Below are positions 1-6,018 of a stretch of 6,599 nucleotides of DNA, piece by piece. The notes beneath the pieces are model-generated. The model did not search any database and was not told the DNA's origin. It saw only the letters and a program-made list of their open reading frames with translations. Within the stretch, counting starts at the first letter, position 1. Every line of letters starts with the position of its first letter. This stretch comes from Tannerella sp. (GTDB taxonomy: Bacteria > Bacteroidota > Bacteroidia > Bacteroidales > Tannerellaceae): contig JAISGW010000078.1 in NCBI GenBank assembly GCA_031262895.1, forward strand, positions 1 through 6,599, given 5' to 3'. The position numbers were made by a program, and so were the translations under genes.

Positions 1-825
1 CTGGGCGTTGACGCCAATGACGTTCAAGCCGAATCGTTCATAGTCGTGGAGCACGTTGACAAACTCGTCCTTCCGCAAAAGGCCATGGTCTACGAAGATA
101 CAGGTCAGGTTTTTCCCTATGGCTCGGTGAAGCAGGGCGGCGGTCACCGAAGAATCCACCCCCCCGGAAAGGGCCAGTATCACCTTGTCGTCCTTTAATT
201 GGGCACGAAGCTCATTGACCGTCGTTTCTATGAAAGATGCCGTAGTCCAGTCTCTTTGGCAGGCGCAGATGTCGAGGAAGTTGGACAGCAGGGTAGTTCC
301 GTCAGTGGTATGGAAAACTTCGGGGTGGAATTGCACGCCGAAAGTCTTTTCCCCTTCCACATGGTAGGCTGCGGCGGGCACATCGGCAGTGGCAGCTATG
401 CTATGGAAGGCGGCAGGTAAGGTGGTGATGGTATCGCCATGCGACATCCAGACCTGTGCGCCGGAATGGATGCCTTTCAGCAGCGGTTCGCCTGCTTCCA
501 CGCGGGACAAATTGGCTCGTCCATATTCGCGCGAAGGAGCAGGCTGCACCTTTCCTCCGGCGGCATAAGCCATCAACTGTGCCCCGTAGCAGATACCCAG
601 CAAGGGATATTTGCCGCGAAGGCTGTCCACATCTATCTTGAAGGCTGCGGCGTCGTAAACTGAGTAGGGACTGCCGGAGAGGATGACACCTTTGACATCC
701 GGGTCATTGGCGGGGAACTTATTATAAGGTAGGATTTCGCAATATTCACCCAACTCCCGAATACGGCGGCCAATCAACTGGGTCGTTTGGGAACCGAAGT
801 CAAGGATGACTATTTTTTCGTGCAT
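1..825 (-). CDS. guaA: GMP synthase (glutamine-hydrolysing), N-terminal part, cut by the window edge
   Basis: Converts XMP to GMP in the cytoplasm, using ATP and ammonia released from glutamine; this is the last step of guanine nucleotide synthesis. I translated 275 codons from the ATG at 825-823; the frame stays open to base 1. Residues 1 to about 190 are the class I glutamine amidotransferase domain: an N-terminal ILDFGSQ, an oxyanion segment ILSGSPYSVYD near 48-58, the nucleophile elbow GICYG with Cys79, and FHPEV with His167 and Glu169 completing the triad. The ATP pyrophosphatase domain follows, with the P-loop SGGVDSS at 220-226 and FVDHGLLRK near 244-252. Family members are about 510-525 residues, so roughly half is missing on the left, including the rest of the synthetase and the dimerisation domain. 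All visible catalytic residues are intact. It is transcribed away from the lipoprotein operon, from a promoter about 30 nt upstream. The Shine-Dalgarno is weak (AGGA, 4 nt before the ATG). Confidence 0.97.
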   Translation of the reverse strand, partial: MHEKIVILDFGSQTTQLIGRRIRELGEYCEILPYNKFPANDPDVKGVILSGSPYSVYDAAAFKIDVDSLRGKYPLLGICYGAQLMAYAAGGKVQPAPSREYGRANLSRVEAGEPLLKGIHSGAQVWMSHGDTITTLPAAFHSIAATADVPAAAYHVEGEKTFGVQFHPEVFHTTDGTTLLSNFLDICACQRDWTTASFIETTVNELRAQLKDDKVILALSGGVDSSVTAALLHRAIGKNLTCIFVDHGLLRKDEFVNVLHDYERFGLNVIGVNAQ

Positions 826-852
826 GAGGTCCTGTTTTTATGATTGTGGGCG

Positions 853-883
853 CAAAGGTACGCAATCAATTGAAAATTGGAAA
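853..883 (-). promoter_or_regulatory. Probable Bacteroidota-type promoter for guaA
   Basis: Read on the minus strand, TACCTTTG at 860-853 is an exact match to the Bacteroidota -7 element TAnnTTTG. Nineteen bases upstream is TTTC (883-880), one mismatch from the -33 element TTTG. Transcription would start near 846, leaving a leader of about 20 nt before the guaA ATG at 825. The -7 match and position are seen; activity is inferred. Confidence 0.7.
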
Positions 884-890
884 TTGATTG
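863..890. repeat. Perfect 9-bp inverted repeat between the divergent promoters
   Basis: The arms CAATCAATT (863-871) and AATTGATTG (882-890) are exact reverse complements separated by 10 nt. The centre-to-centre distance of the arms is 19 bp, roughly two helical turns, which would suit a dimeric DNA-binding protein. The repeat lies between the two divergent -7 boxes and covers the -33 regions of both, so it is a candidate operator. It is AT-rich and not followed by a T-run, so a terminator role is unlikely. The repeat is seen; a regulatory role is inferred. Confidence 0.5.
868..888. repeat. Three tandem AATTG-headed heptamers
   Basis: AATTGAA (868-874), AATTGGA (875-881) and AATTGAT (882-888) lie head to tail with exact 7-nt spacing. 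They share the first five bases and overlap the inverted repeat. They occupy the -33 regions of both divergent promoters. Such a short repeat could vary in copy number by slippage, but the window alone cannot show that. Confidence 0.6.
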
Positions 891-916
891 GATGTATGGA
901 TTTTGTTTTACCTTTG
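887..916 (+). promoter_or_regulatory. Probable Bacteroidota-type promoter for the lipoprotein-rsmG-MBL-gcvP operon
   Basis: TACCTTTG at 909-916 matches the -7 consensus TAnnTTTG exactly. A partial -33 element, ATTG at 887-890, lies 18 nt upstream; an alternative ATTG at 883-886 gives a 22-nt gap. Both are just outside the usual 19-21 nt spacing, so the -33 assignment is uncertain. Transcription would start near 923, about 22 nt before the ATG at 945. This argues against the upstream in-frame ATG at 888, which would lie outside the transcript. Confidence 0.7.
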
Positions 917-944
917 CCCGATTAAAAATAAAACTCATTTCAGT

Positions 945-1802
945 ATGAAGAGCAACTTATTCGTACTTGTGCCAATCCTTGCATTCATAGGACTTTGCAC
1001 CTTTGGTTGCCATCCCAAGGCACCTGCTATCGCCAACAACAATATCCGGTTTGACTCCATCGACATTGAGAAAACCTACTATTTGATGGGCAAACAAGAA
1101 AATCCTCACTGCGACCTCCGCTTGAAATATGTCTATCCGGTAGGAGGGCTAAAGCCAGAACTGCTCAAAGCCGTGCAAAAAGAATTCATCCGCGCCTTCT
1201 TCGGCGACGATTCCCAGGCAGTCAGTGTACCCGTTGCGGCACAACGTTACGCGGAGCAATATATCGAAGATTATAAGGCGTTGGAACCCGACTTTAAGAA
1301 GGAGAAGGAGGCCCAGCATGAAGCGTCGGACGCTCCCCTGGCTTGGTATTCTTATTATGAAAACATTTCCAACGAAGTCACCTACGACGCCGGCAACCTG
1401 CTCAGTTTCGCCATAGATTTTGAAAACTATACGGGCGGGGCGCATGGCTCGCAAAGCTATACGGCCTTCAACATCGACTTGCGTACCGGTAACCAAATTA
1501 CCGAAGCCGACTTGTACAACGACGGCTATGACACGGAACTGGCCAAGCTGCTCGTCGCCAAACTGGTACAGAATAACAAGGTGGGAAACCCGAAAGAGCT
1601 GGAAAGCATCGGGTATTTCAGTGTCGACGAAATTTATCCCAACAATAATTTTTCTATCGACAGTACGGGCATTACCTATCATTTCAACGAATATGAAATA
1701 GCAGCTTATGCCGTCGGACGCAGCGATGTTCACCTTTCATTCGAAGAAATCAAGCCCTTATTGAAGGAAGATAACCCGATTGCTGCGCTTGTAGGAAAAT
1801 AA
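945..1802 (+). CDS. Putative lipoprotein with a DUF3298 (RsiV-like) C-terminal domain
   Basis: Predicted 285-residue envelope protein of unknown function. I chose the ATG at 945 over the in-frame ATG at 888. It gives a standard signal peptide (MKSN, a hydrophobic stretch at about 5-20, then a candidate lipidated Cys22 in TFGC), and the -7 box at 909-916 lies between the two ATGs. The lipobox is loose because position -3 is Thr, so a plain signal peptide or anchor is possible. The mature part has a region resembling DUF4163 (about 40-150), then a DUF3298-like domain (about 150-275). The landmarks are YTGGAHG at 162-168, FNIDLRTGNQI around 175-185, and a closing FNEYEIAAYAVG followed by HLSFEEIKPLL. 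DUF3298 occurs in Bacillus RsiV, an anti-sigma factor that binds lysozyme, but I see no N-terminal sigma-binding segment or internal membrane helix, so anti-sigma function is not supported. It is first in the apparent operon; rsmG starts 15 nt after its stop. There is no clear Shine-Dalgarno; the leader is A-rich. Confidence 0.85.
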   Translation: MKSNLFVLVPILAFIGLCTFGCHPKAPAIANNNIRFDSIDIEKTYYLMGKQENPHCDLRLKYVYPVGGLKPELLKAVQKEFIRAFFGDDSQAVSVPVAAQRYAEQYIEDYKALEPDFKKEKEAQHEASDAPLAWYSYYENISNEVTYDAGNLLSFAIDFENYTGGAHGSQSYTAFNIDLRTGNQITEADLYNDGYDTELAKLLVAKLVQNNKVGNPKELESIGYFSVDEIYPNNNFSIDSTGITYHFNEYEIAAYAVGRSDVHLSFEEIKPLLKEDNPIAALVGK

Positions 1803-1804
1803 AT

Positions 1805-1813
1805 AAAGGAGAG
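1805..1813 (+). promoter_or_regulatory. Strong ribosome binding site of rsmG
   Basis: AAAGGAGAG is a near-perfect Shine-Dalgarno; the AAGGAG core ends 6 nt before the ATG at 1818. It fixes the rsmG start and is the strongest ribosome binding site in the window, where most other starts have little or none. Confidence 0.8.
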
Positions 1814-1817
1814 ACTA

Positions 1818-2447
1818 ATGGAAGGCATAGATATCCTGTTCCGCTATTTTCCGAACTTGGACGAGGAACAAAAAGCCAGGTTCGCGGCTTTGGGTGACTT
1901 GTACGCCGACTGGAACGCGAAGATTAATGTCATCTCCCGACGCGACATCGGCAACCTTTACGAACACCATGTCCTCCATTCTCTCGGAATTGCAAAAATG
2001 CTGCATTTCAAGGCCGGCTCTTCCGTCATGGATTTGGGCACAGGCGGAGGTTTCCCGGGCATTCCTTTGGCCATCTTTTTTCCGGATGTCCATTTCCATT
2101 TGGTGGACAGCATAGGGAAGAAGATACGTGTCGCCCAGGCCGTGGCCGAAGCCATCGGTCTAAAGAATACGAGTTTTTTCAACGGACGCGCCGAAGAAGA
2201 AAAGGGGAAGTTCGATTTCGTGGTCAGCCGGGCGGTTCTGCCCTTAGCCGACCTGGTGCGCCTTGCCCGCAAGAACATCGGCCGCGAACAAAAGAACGGG
2301 TTGCCCAACGGCCTGATATGCCTTAAGGGTGGCGAACTGCAGGCCGAAGCGGCGGCCTTCCGGAAAATATGCACCAGCATGAACTTGGAAACCTGCTTCG
2401 GTGAATCTTATTTCAAATCCAAACAAGTAGTTTATATTCCTTTATGA
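1818..2447 (+). CDS. rsmG: 16S rRNA (guanine527-N7)-methyltransferase RsmG
   Basis: Methylates N7 of G527 in the 530 loop of 16S rRNA, using S-adenosylmethionine, in the cytoplasm. In many bacteria its loss gives low-level streptomycin resistance. At 209 residues it is full length for the family. Visible landmarks are WNAKINVISRRD (32-43) and YEHHVLHSLGIAK (48-60), typical of the RsmG N-terminus. The Rossmann-fold SAM-binding loop MDLGTGGGFPGIP follows at 71-83, then LVDS (95-98) ending strand 2, GRAEE (123-127), VVSRAV (135-140) and LKGG (169-172). Nothing conserved appears to be missing. The start has a strong Shine-Dalgarno. Its stop codon overlaps the next gene's start in ATGA, implying coupled translation. 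The older name is gidB. Confidence 0.96.
   Translation: MEGIDILFRYFPNLDEEQKARFAALGDLYADWNAKINVISRRDIGNLYEHHVLHSLGIAKMLHFKAGSSVMDLGTGGGFPGIPLAIFFPDVHFHLVDSIGKKIRVAQAVAEAIGLKNTSFFNGRAEEEKGKFDFVVSRAVLPLADLVRLARKNIGREQKNGLPNGLICLKGGELQAEAAAFRKICTSMNLETCFGESYFKSKQVVYIPL
2444..2447 (+). promoter_or_regulatory. ATGA stop-start overlap of rsmG and the MBL hydrolase
   Basis: The ATG of the hydrolase (2444-2446) and the TGA of rsmG (2445-2447) share bases. No good Shine-Dalgarno precedes this ATG (the upstream bases are TTTATATTCCTTT), so the hydrolase probably depends on ribosomes ending rsmG translation. Confidence 0.75.
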
Positions 2448-3082
2448 TTACGGTAAAAGCCTTTGAATTCAATTATTTCTCTGTCAACACTTACCTGTTG
2501 CACGACGAAACGGGCGAAGCTGTACTGATTGATTGCGGATGTTTCCGCAAGGAAGAAGAAACGGAGTTAAGCGACTATGTCACGGCACACAACCTGAACC
2601 TCAAACACCTGTTGTGTACACACCTGCATCTCGACCATGTATTCGGTAACGAGTTCGTCTATCGTACTTACGGTCTCCGTCCTGAAGCCCACAAGGCCGA
2701 CGTGGAAACCCTGCCCTCTCCTCAAGAACAGGCTCGTTTTTTTGGCATACAAGACGAAGTGAAGCCGATTACCATAGCGCATTATCTCGTAGGAGGTGAA
2801 ATCATCTCCTTCGGCAAGTCCGAATTGCAAGTGCGTCTCGTTCCGGGGCATTCACCAGGCAGTCTCCTCTTTTATAACAAGAAGGATGGCTTTGCCATCG
2901 TCGGCGACGCCGTATTTCGCGGCAGCATCGGCCGCACCGATCTCTGGGGCGGCAACCACGATGTGCTCCTGGCCGCCATCAAAGACAAGATATTGAGCCT
3001 GCCCGACGAGACCATCCTCTATCCCGGGCACGGACCGGCCACCGACGTGGTGGAAGAAAGTTTGAATAATCCCTTTTTATAA
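2444..3082 (+). CDS. MBL-fold metallo-hydrolase, glyoxalase II-like (YcbL type)
   Basis: A 212-residue cytoplasmic metallo-beta-lactamase-fold hydrolase, probably a thioesterase acting on a hydroxyacyl-thiol. The metal ligands are all present: the THLHLDH motif with His60, His62, Asp64 and His65, His136 in VPGHSPGS, Asp155 in VGDAVFRG, and His196 in YPGHGPAT. The run RGSIGRTDLWGG (159-170) and the ending NNPFL are hallmarks of the short YcbL-like branch, which lacks the C-terminal helical glutathione-binding domain of classical glyoxalase II (about 250 residues). The real substrate cannot be read from the sequence. Glutathione is generally absent in this phylum, so another thiol or a broader thioesterase role is likely (inference). 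It is translationally coupled to rsmG and lies 19 nt upstream of gcvP. No signal peptide is seen. Confidence 0.92.
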   Translation: MITVKAFEFNYFSVNTYLLHDETGEAVLIDCGCFRKEEETELSDYVTAHNLNLKHLLCTHLHLDHVFGNEFVYRTYGLRPEAHKADVETLPSPQEQARFFGIQDEVKPITIAHYLVGGEIISFGKSELQVRLVPGHSPGSLLFYNKKDGFAIVGDAVFRGSIGRTDLWGGNHDVLLAAIKDKILSLPDETILYPGHGPATDVVEESLNNPFL

Positions 3083-3101
3083 TCATACATTCAAGAACAA
3101 T

Positions 3102-5948
3102 ATGGATACAAATAAATTCGTAAACCGGCATGTAGGCATTACGGCGGACGACCTTCCCGAGATGCTGCGCACGGTAGGCGTCAATTCCTTGGTGGAACTG
3201 ATGGAACAAACCATTCCCCATAACATCCGCTTGAAGGCGCCCCTTGATTTGCCTGAAGCCATGACGGAGAGGGAATTGGCCGAACATATAGCTGAACTGG
3301 CCTCTAAAAACGAAGTATTTACTTCCTATATAGGTATGGGCTGGTACGACACCGTTTGTCCGGCACCTATCCAGCGGAATGTGCTGGAGAACCCCGTCTG
3401 GTACACTTCTTATACGCCTTATCAGGCTGAAGTTTCCCAAGGCCGCCTCGAAGCGCTGCTTAACTTCCAGACAGTCATCTGCGAACTAAGCGGCCTTCCG
3501 TTGGCTAACTGTTCTCTCCTTGACGAGGCTACCGCCGCCGCCGAAGCCGCTACACTGCTGCATAACACGCGCTCACGCGAGCAGGTCAAGGCCGGCGCCA
3601 ACACCCTGTTCGTCGATAACGACATTTTTCCTTCTACTTTAGCCGTCATCCATACCCGCATGAAGCCGCAAGGCATACATGTCGTCAGCGGTGATTACCA
3701 CAGTTTCAAGTTTACGCCTGATTTCTTCGGAGCCATTGTCCAATATCCCAATGCGGACGGCTCCATAGAAGATTACCGCGAATTTGTGGCGAGAGCCAAT
3801 GCGCAAGGTGTACGCGTGGCCGTGGCTGCCGACCTGATGAGTCTCGTGCTCCTCACGCCTCCGGGCGAATGGGGGGCAGATGTTGTCATCGGCTCCGCAC
3901 AACGTTTCGGCATCCCCATGTATTACGGCGGCCCTTCGGCAGGCTACATGGCCGCCAAGGAAGAATATAAACGCGCCATTCCCGGCCGAATCATCGGCAT
4001 TTCCCGCGACGCATACGGCCATCCGGCCTACCGTTTGGCTTTGCAAACGCGCGAACAGCATATCAAACGGGAAAAGGCCACTTCCAATATCTGTACGGCG
4101 GAGGCTCTGTTGGCCTCCATGTCCGGCTTTTATGCCGTTTATCACGGTGCCGAAGGCTTGCGCGACATTGCCTCACGTATCCATTCGGCAGCCGGCTTCC
4201 TCGCCCATGAGTTGGAGAAGTTCGGTTACCGACAAATGAACCGAGACTTCTTTGACACCCTAAAGATAACGCTCCCCGCACAAGTCTCTGTGGAAGCCCT
4301 TCGCGAGATAGCCCTCGAATGCAGGGTCAACCTCCGCTACTTTGAAGGTGGGCAAGTAGGTATCAGCCTCGACGAAACCACCCTCCCGTCCGACATAGGC
4401 GTCTTGCTCTATATCTTCGCCGGAGCGGCCGGAAAGGAGTACATGATGGAAGAAGCCATCCCACGCAAGACCTATTTCGACAAGAAATTCGCTCGTACTT
4501 CCGACTTCCTTCAAGAGGAAGTGTTCAAGAAATACCATACCGAGACGGAACTGATGCGTTACATCACCCGCTTGGGTCGTAAGGATGTCTCTTTGGCACA
4601 GTCGATGATTTCTTTGGGTTCCTGCACCATGAAGCTCAACGGAGCTTCTGAACTCTTTGCCCTCAGCCGCCCGGAATTTCAGAACATCCATCCCTATGCC
4701 CCGAAAGAACAGACGGAAGGCTACCGTGAATTGATAGAAAATCTTTGCTCCTATCTGGGCGAGATTACCGGTTTGCGGGGCGTCAGCCTGCAGCCTAATT
4801 CAGGGGCGGCCGGTGAATATACCGGCTTGCGCGTCATCCGTGCTTATCAGGAAAGCATCGGCCAGTCAAACCGCAATATCGTACTGCTGCCCGCTTCCGC
4901 CCACGGCACCAACCCTGCTTCGGCCGTGCAGTGCGGTTATACCACGGTAACAGTCGCTACCGATGCCTGCGGCAATATCGACTTGGAAGATTTCCGTCAA
5001 AAGGCCGAAGCCAACAAGGAACATTTGGCCGCCACGATGATTACCTATCCGTCCACCCACGGCATCTTTGAACCCGACATCAAAGAAATGTGCGCCATCG
5101 TGCACACCTGCGGCGGACAAGTTTATATGGACGGTGCCAACATGAATGCCCAAGTAGGCTTGACCAACCCCGGTACCATTGGCGCCGACGTTTGCCATTT
5201 GAACCTGCATAAAACTTTTGCCTCGCCCCACGGTGGTGGCGGACCCGGTGTCGGCCCCATCTGCGTGGCCGAACATCTACGTCCCTTTCTCCCTTCGCAT
5301 CCCGTACTTTGGGGAAGTGAACAAAACACGGTTTCAGCCGCGCCTTACGGTAGTGCAGGGCTTTTGACCGTGGCTTATGCCTATATCCGCCTGCTGGGGA
5401 CGGAAGGACTGACCAGAGTCACCCAAGTAGCCATTCTCAATGCCAATTACCTGGCTAAATTGTTAGAAAAAACATACGGCATCGTTTACACCGGCAAGAC
5501 CGGGCGTGTCGGCCATGAACTGATTCTCGACTGCCGCGGCGTCAAAGAACGTTCCGGCATCAGCGAAGACGATATTGCAAAACGCTTGATGGACTTTGGC
5601 TACCATGCGCCGACACTTTCTTTCCCCGTACACGGCACCCTTATGGTCGAACCGACCGAAAGCGAAAGCAAGGCCGAACTCGACCGCTTTGCCGACATCA
5701 TGTCCTGCATTTGGGACGAGATAAAAGAGGTGGAAGACGGACGGGCTTCCAAAGAAGACAACGTGCTGAAGAACGCCCCGCATCCCGAATACGAGGTAAC
5801 GGGCGACGAATGGAAACATGCCTATCCCCGTTCCAAGGCTGCCTTCCCGAGGGAATGGTTGCATGAAGGAAAATTCTGGGTAAATGTGGCCCGCGTAGAC
5901 AACGCTTACGGCGACCGTAACCTCGTGGCCAGCCGCTGCGGCTGCTAA
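3102..5948 (+). CDS. gcvP: Glycine dehydrogenase (decarboxylating), P protein of the glycine cleavage system
   Basis: PLP enzyme that decarboxylates glycine and passes the aminomethyl group to the lipoyl arm of GcvH, feeding one-carbon units to folate through GcvT. It acts in the cytoplasm. At 948 residues it is the single-chain form, with both halves fused as in Escherichia coli, not the split GcvPA/GcvPB form. The N-terminal half shows RHVG (9-12), YIGMGWYDT (76-84), DEATAAAEA (141-149) and SNICTAEALLA (328-338). The C-terminal half holds the active site: SLGSCTMKLN (504-513), LQPNSGAAGEY, STHGIFE, DGANMNAQVG (from 677), and the PLP lysine Lys704 in NLHKTF followed by the Gly-rich GGGGPGVGP (711-719). 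It starts 19 nt after the hydrolase, with no strong Shine-Dalgarno. The last residues (NLVASRCGC) depart from the NLxCxCxP-type ending I expect for the family. No gcvT or gcvH is adjacent, and the spacer has no room for a glycine riboswitch. Confidence 0.97.
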   Translation: MDTNKFVNRHVGITADDLPEMLRTVGVNSLVELMEQTIPHNIRLKAPLDLPEAMTERELAEHIAELASKNEVFTSYIGMGWYDTVCPAPIQRNVLENPVWYTSYTPYQAEVSQGRLEALLNFQTVICELSGLPLANCSLLDEATAAAEAATLLHNTRSREQVKAGANTLFVDNDIFPSTLAVIHTRMKPQGIHVVSGDYHSFKFTPDFFGAIVQYPNADGSIEDYREFVARANAQGVRVAVAADLMSLVLLTPPGEWGADVVIGSAQRFGIPMYYGGPSAGYMAAKEEYKRAIPGRIIGISRDAYGHPAYRLALQTREQHIKREKATSNICTAEALLASMSGFYAVYHGAEGLRDIASRIHSAAGFLAHELEKFGYRQMNRDFFDTLKITLPAQVSVEALREIALECRVNLRYFEGGQVGISLDETTLPSDIGVLLYIFAGAAGKEYMMEEAIPRKTYFDKKFARTSDFLQEEVFKKYHTETELMRYITRLGRKDVSLAQSMISLGSCTMKLNGASELFALSRPEFQNIHPYAPKEQTEGYRELIENLCSYLGEITGLRGVSLQPNSGAAGEYTGLRVIRAYQESIGQSNRNIVLLPASAHGTNPASAVQCGYTTVTVATDACGNIDLEDFRQKAEANKEHLAATMITYPSTHGIFEPDIKEMCAIVHTCGGQVYMDGANMNAQVGLTNPGTIGADVCHLNLHKTFASPHGGGGPGVGPICVAEHLRPFLPSHPVLWGSEQNTVSAAPYGSAGLLTVAYAYIRLLGTEGLTRVTQVAILNANYLAKLLEKTYGIVYTGKTGRVGHELILDCRGVKERSGISEDDIAKRLMDFGYHAPTLSFPVHGTLMVEPTESESKAELDRFADIMSCIWDEIKEVEDGRASKEDNVLKNAPHPEYEVTGDEWKHAYPRSKAAFPREWLHEGKFWVNVARVDNAYGDRNLVASRCGC
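5930..5944 (+). repeat. GC-rich palindrome at the 3' end of gcvP
   Basis: CAGCC and GGCTG flank the 5-nt loop GCTGC, and the 15-mer is symmetric about its middle base. It lies inside the last codons of gcvP, just before the stop. It could form a short hairpin in the transcript, but no T-run follows, so it is not a recognisable intrinsic terminator. Confidence 0.35.
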
Positions 5949-5968
5949 CGCGGAGGCGCGGGCGATTT

Positions 5969-6000
5969 ATTGGACAATAGGCGAAATTGACCTACCTTTG
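5969..6000 (+). promoter_or_regulatory. Probable Bacteroidota-type promoter for glnS
   Basis: TACCTTTG at 5993-6000 matches the -7 element exactly. ATTG at 5969-5972, one base off the -33 consensus TTTG, sits 20 nt upstream, within the expected spacing. This is the best-formed promoter in the window. Transcription would start near 6007, leaving a leader of about 12 nt before the glnS ATG. It implies glnS can be expressed independently of gcvP, although no terminator separates them. Confidence 0.78.
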
Positions 6001-6018
6001 CAGATATTTAGAAAAGAC

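Noticed and set aside
185..663. Several short plus-strand open frames across the guaA region
   Set aside because: They are antisense to guaA, whose catalytic motifs are intact on the minus strand. None shows a recognisable protein.
1149..1733. Open frame of 194 residues on the minus strand within the lipoprotein gene
   Set aside because: It is antisense to a gene with clear domain landmarks, and I recognise no family in its translation; best explained as a shadow frame.
3061..3093. Possible internal promoter for gcvP: TTTG at 3061-3064, then TACATTCA at 3086-3093 after 21 nt
   Set aside because: The -7 box misses two of the six fixed positions (TTCA in place of TTTG), and it would start transcription almost at the gcvP ATG. 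It fits chance, and operon transcription explains gcvP expression.
3083..3101. Glycine riboswitch before gcvP
   Set aside because: Only 19 nt separate the hydrolase stop from the gcvP start, far too short for an aptamer, and no such fold is visible upstream.
4866..5276. Open frame of 136 residues on the minus strand inside gcvP
   Set aside because: It is a shadow of the strongly conserved gcvP coding frame; its composition mirrors the Gly/His-rich motifs and no promoter or ribosome site is evident.
5930..5970. Intrinsic terminator at the end of gcvP
   Set aside because: The palindrome lies before the stop codon and is followed by GC-rich sequence, not a T-run.
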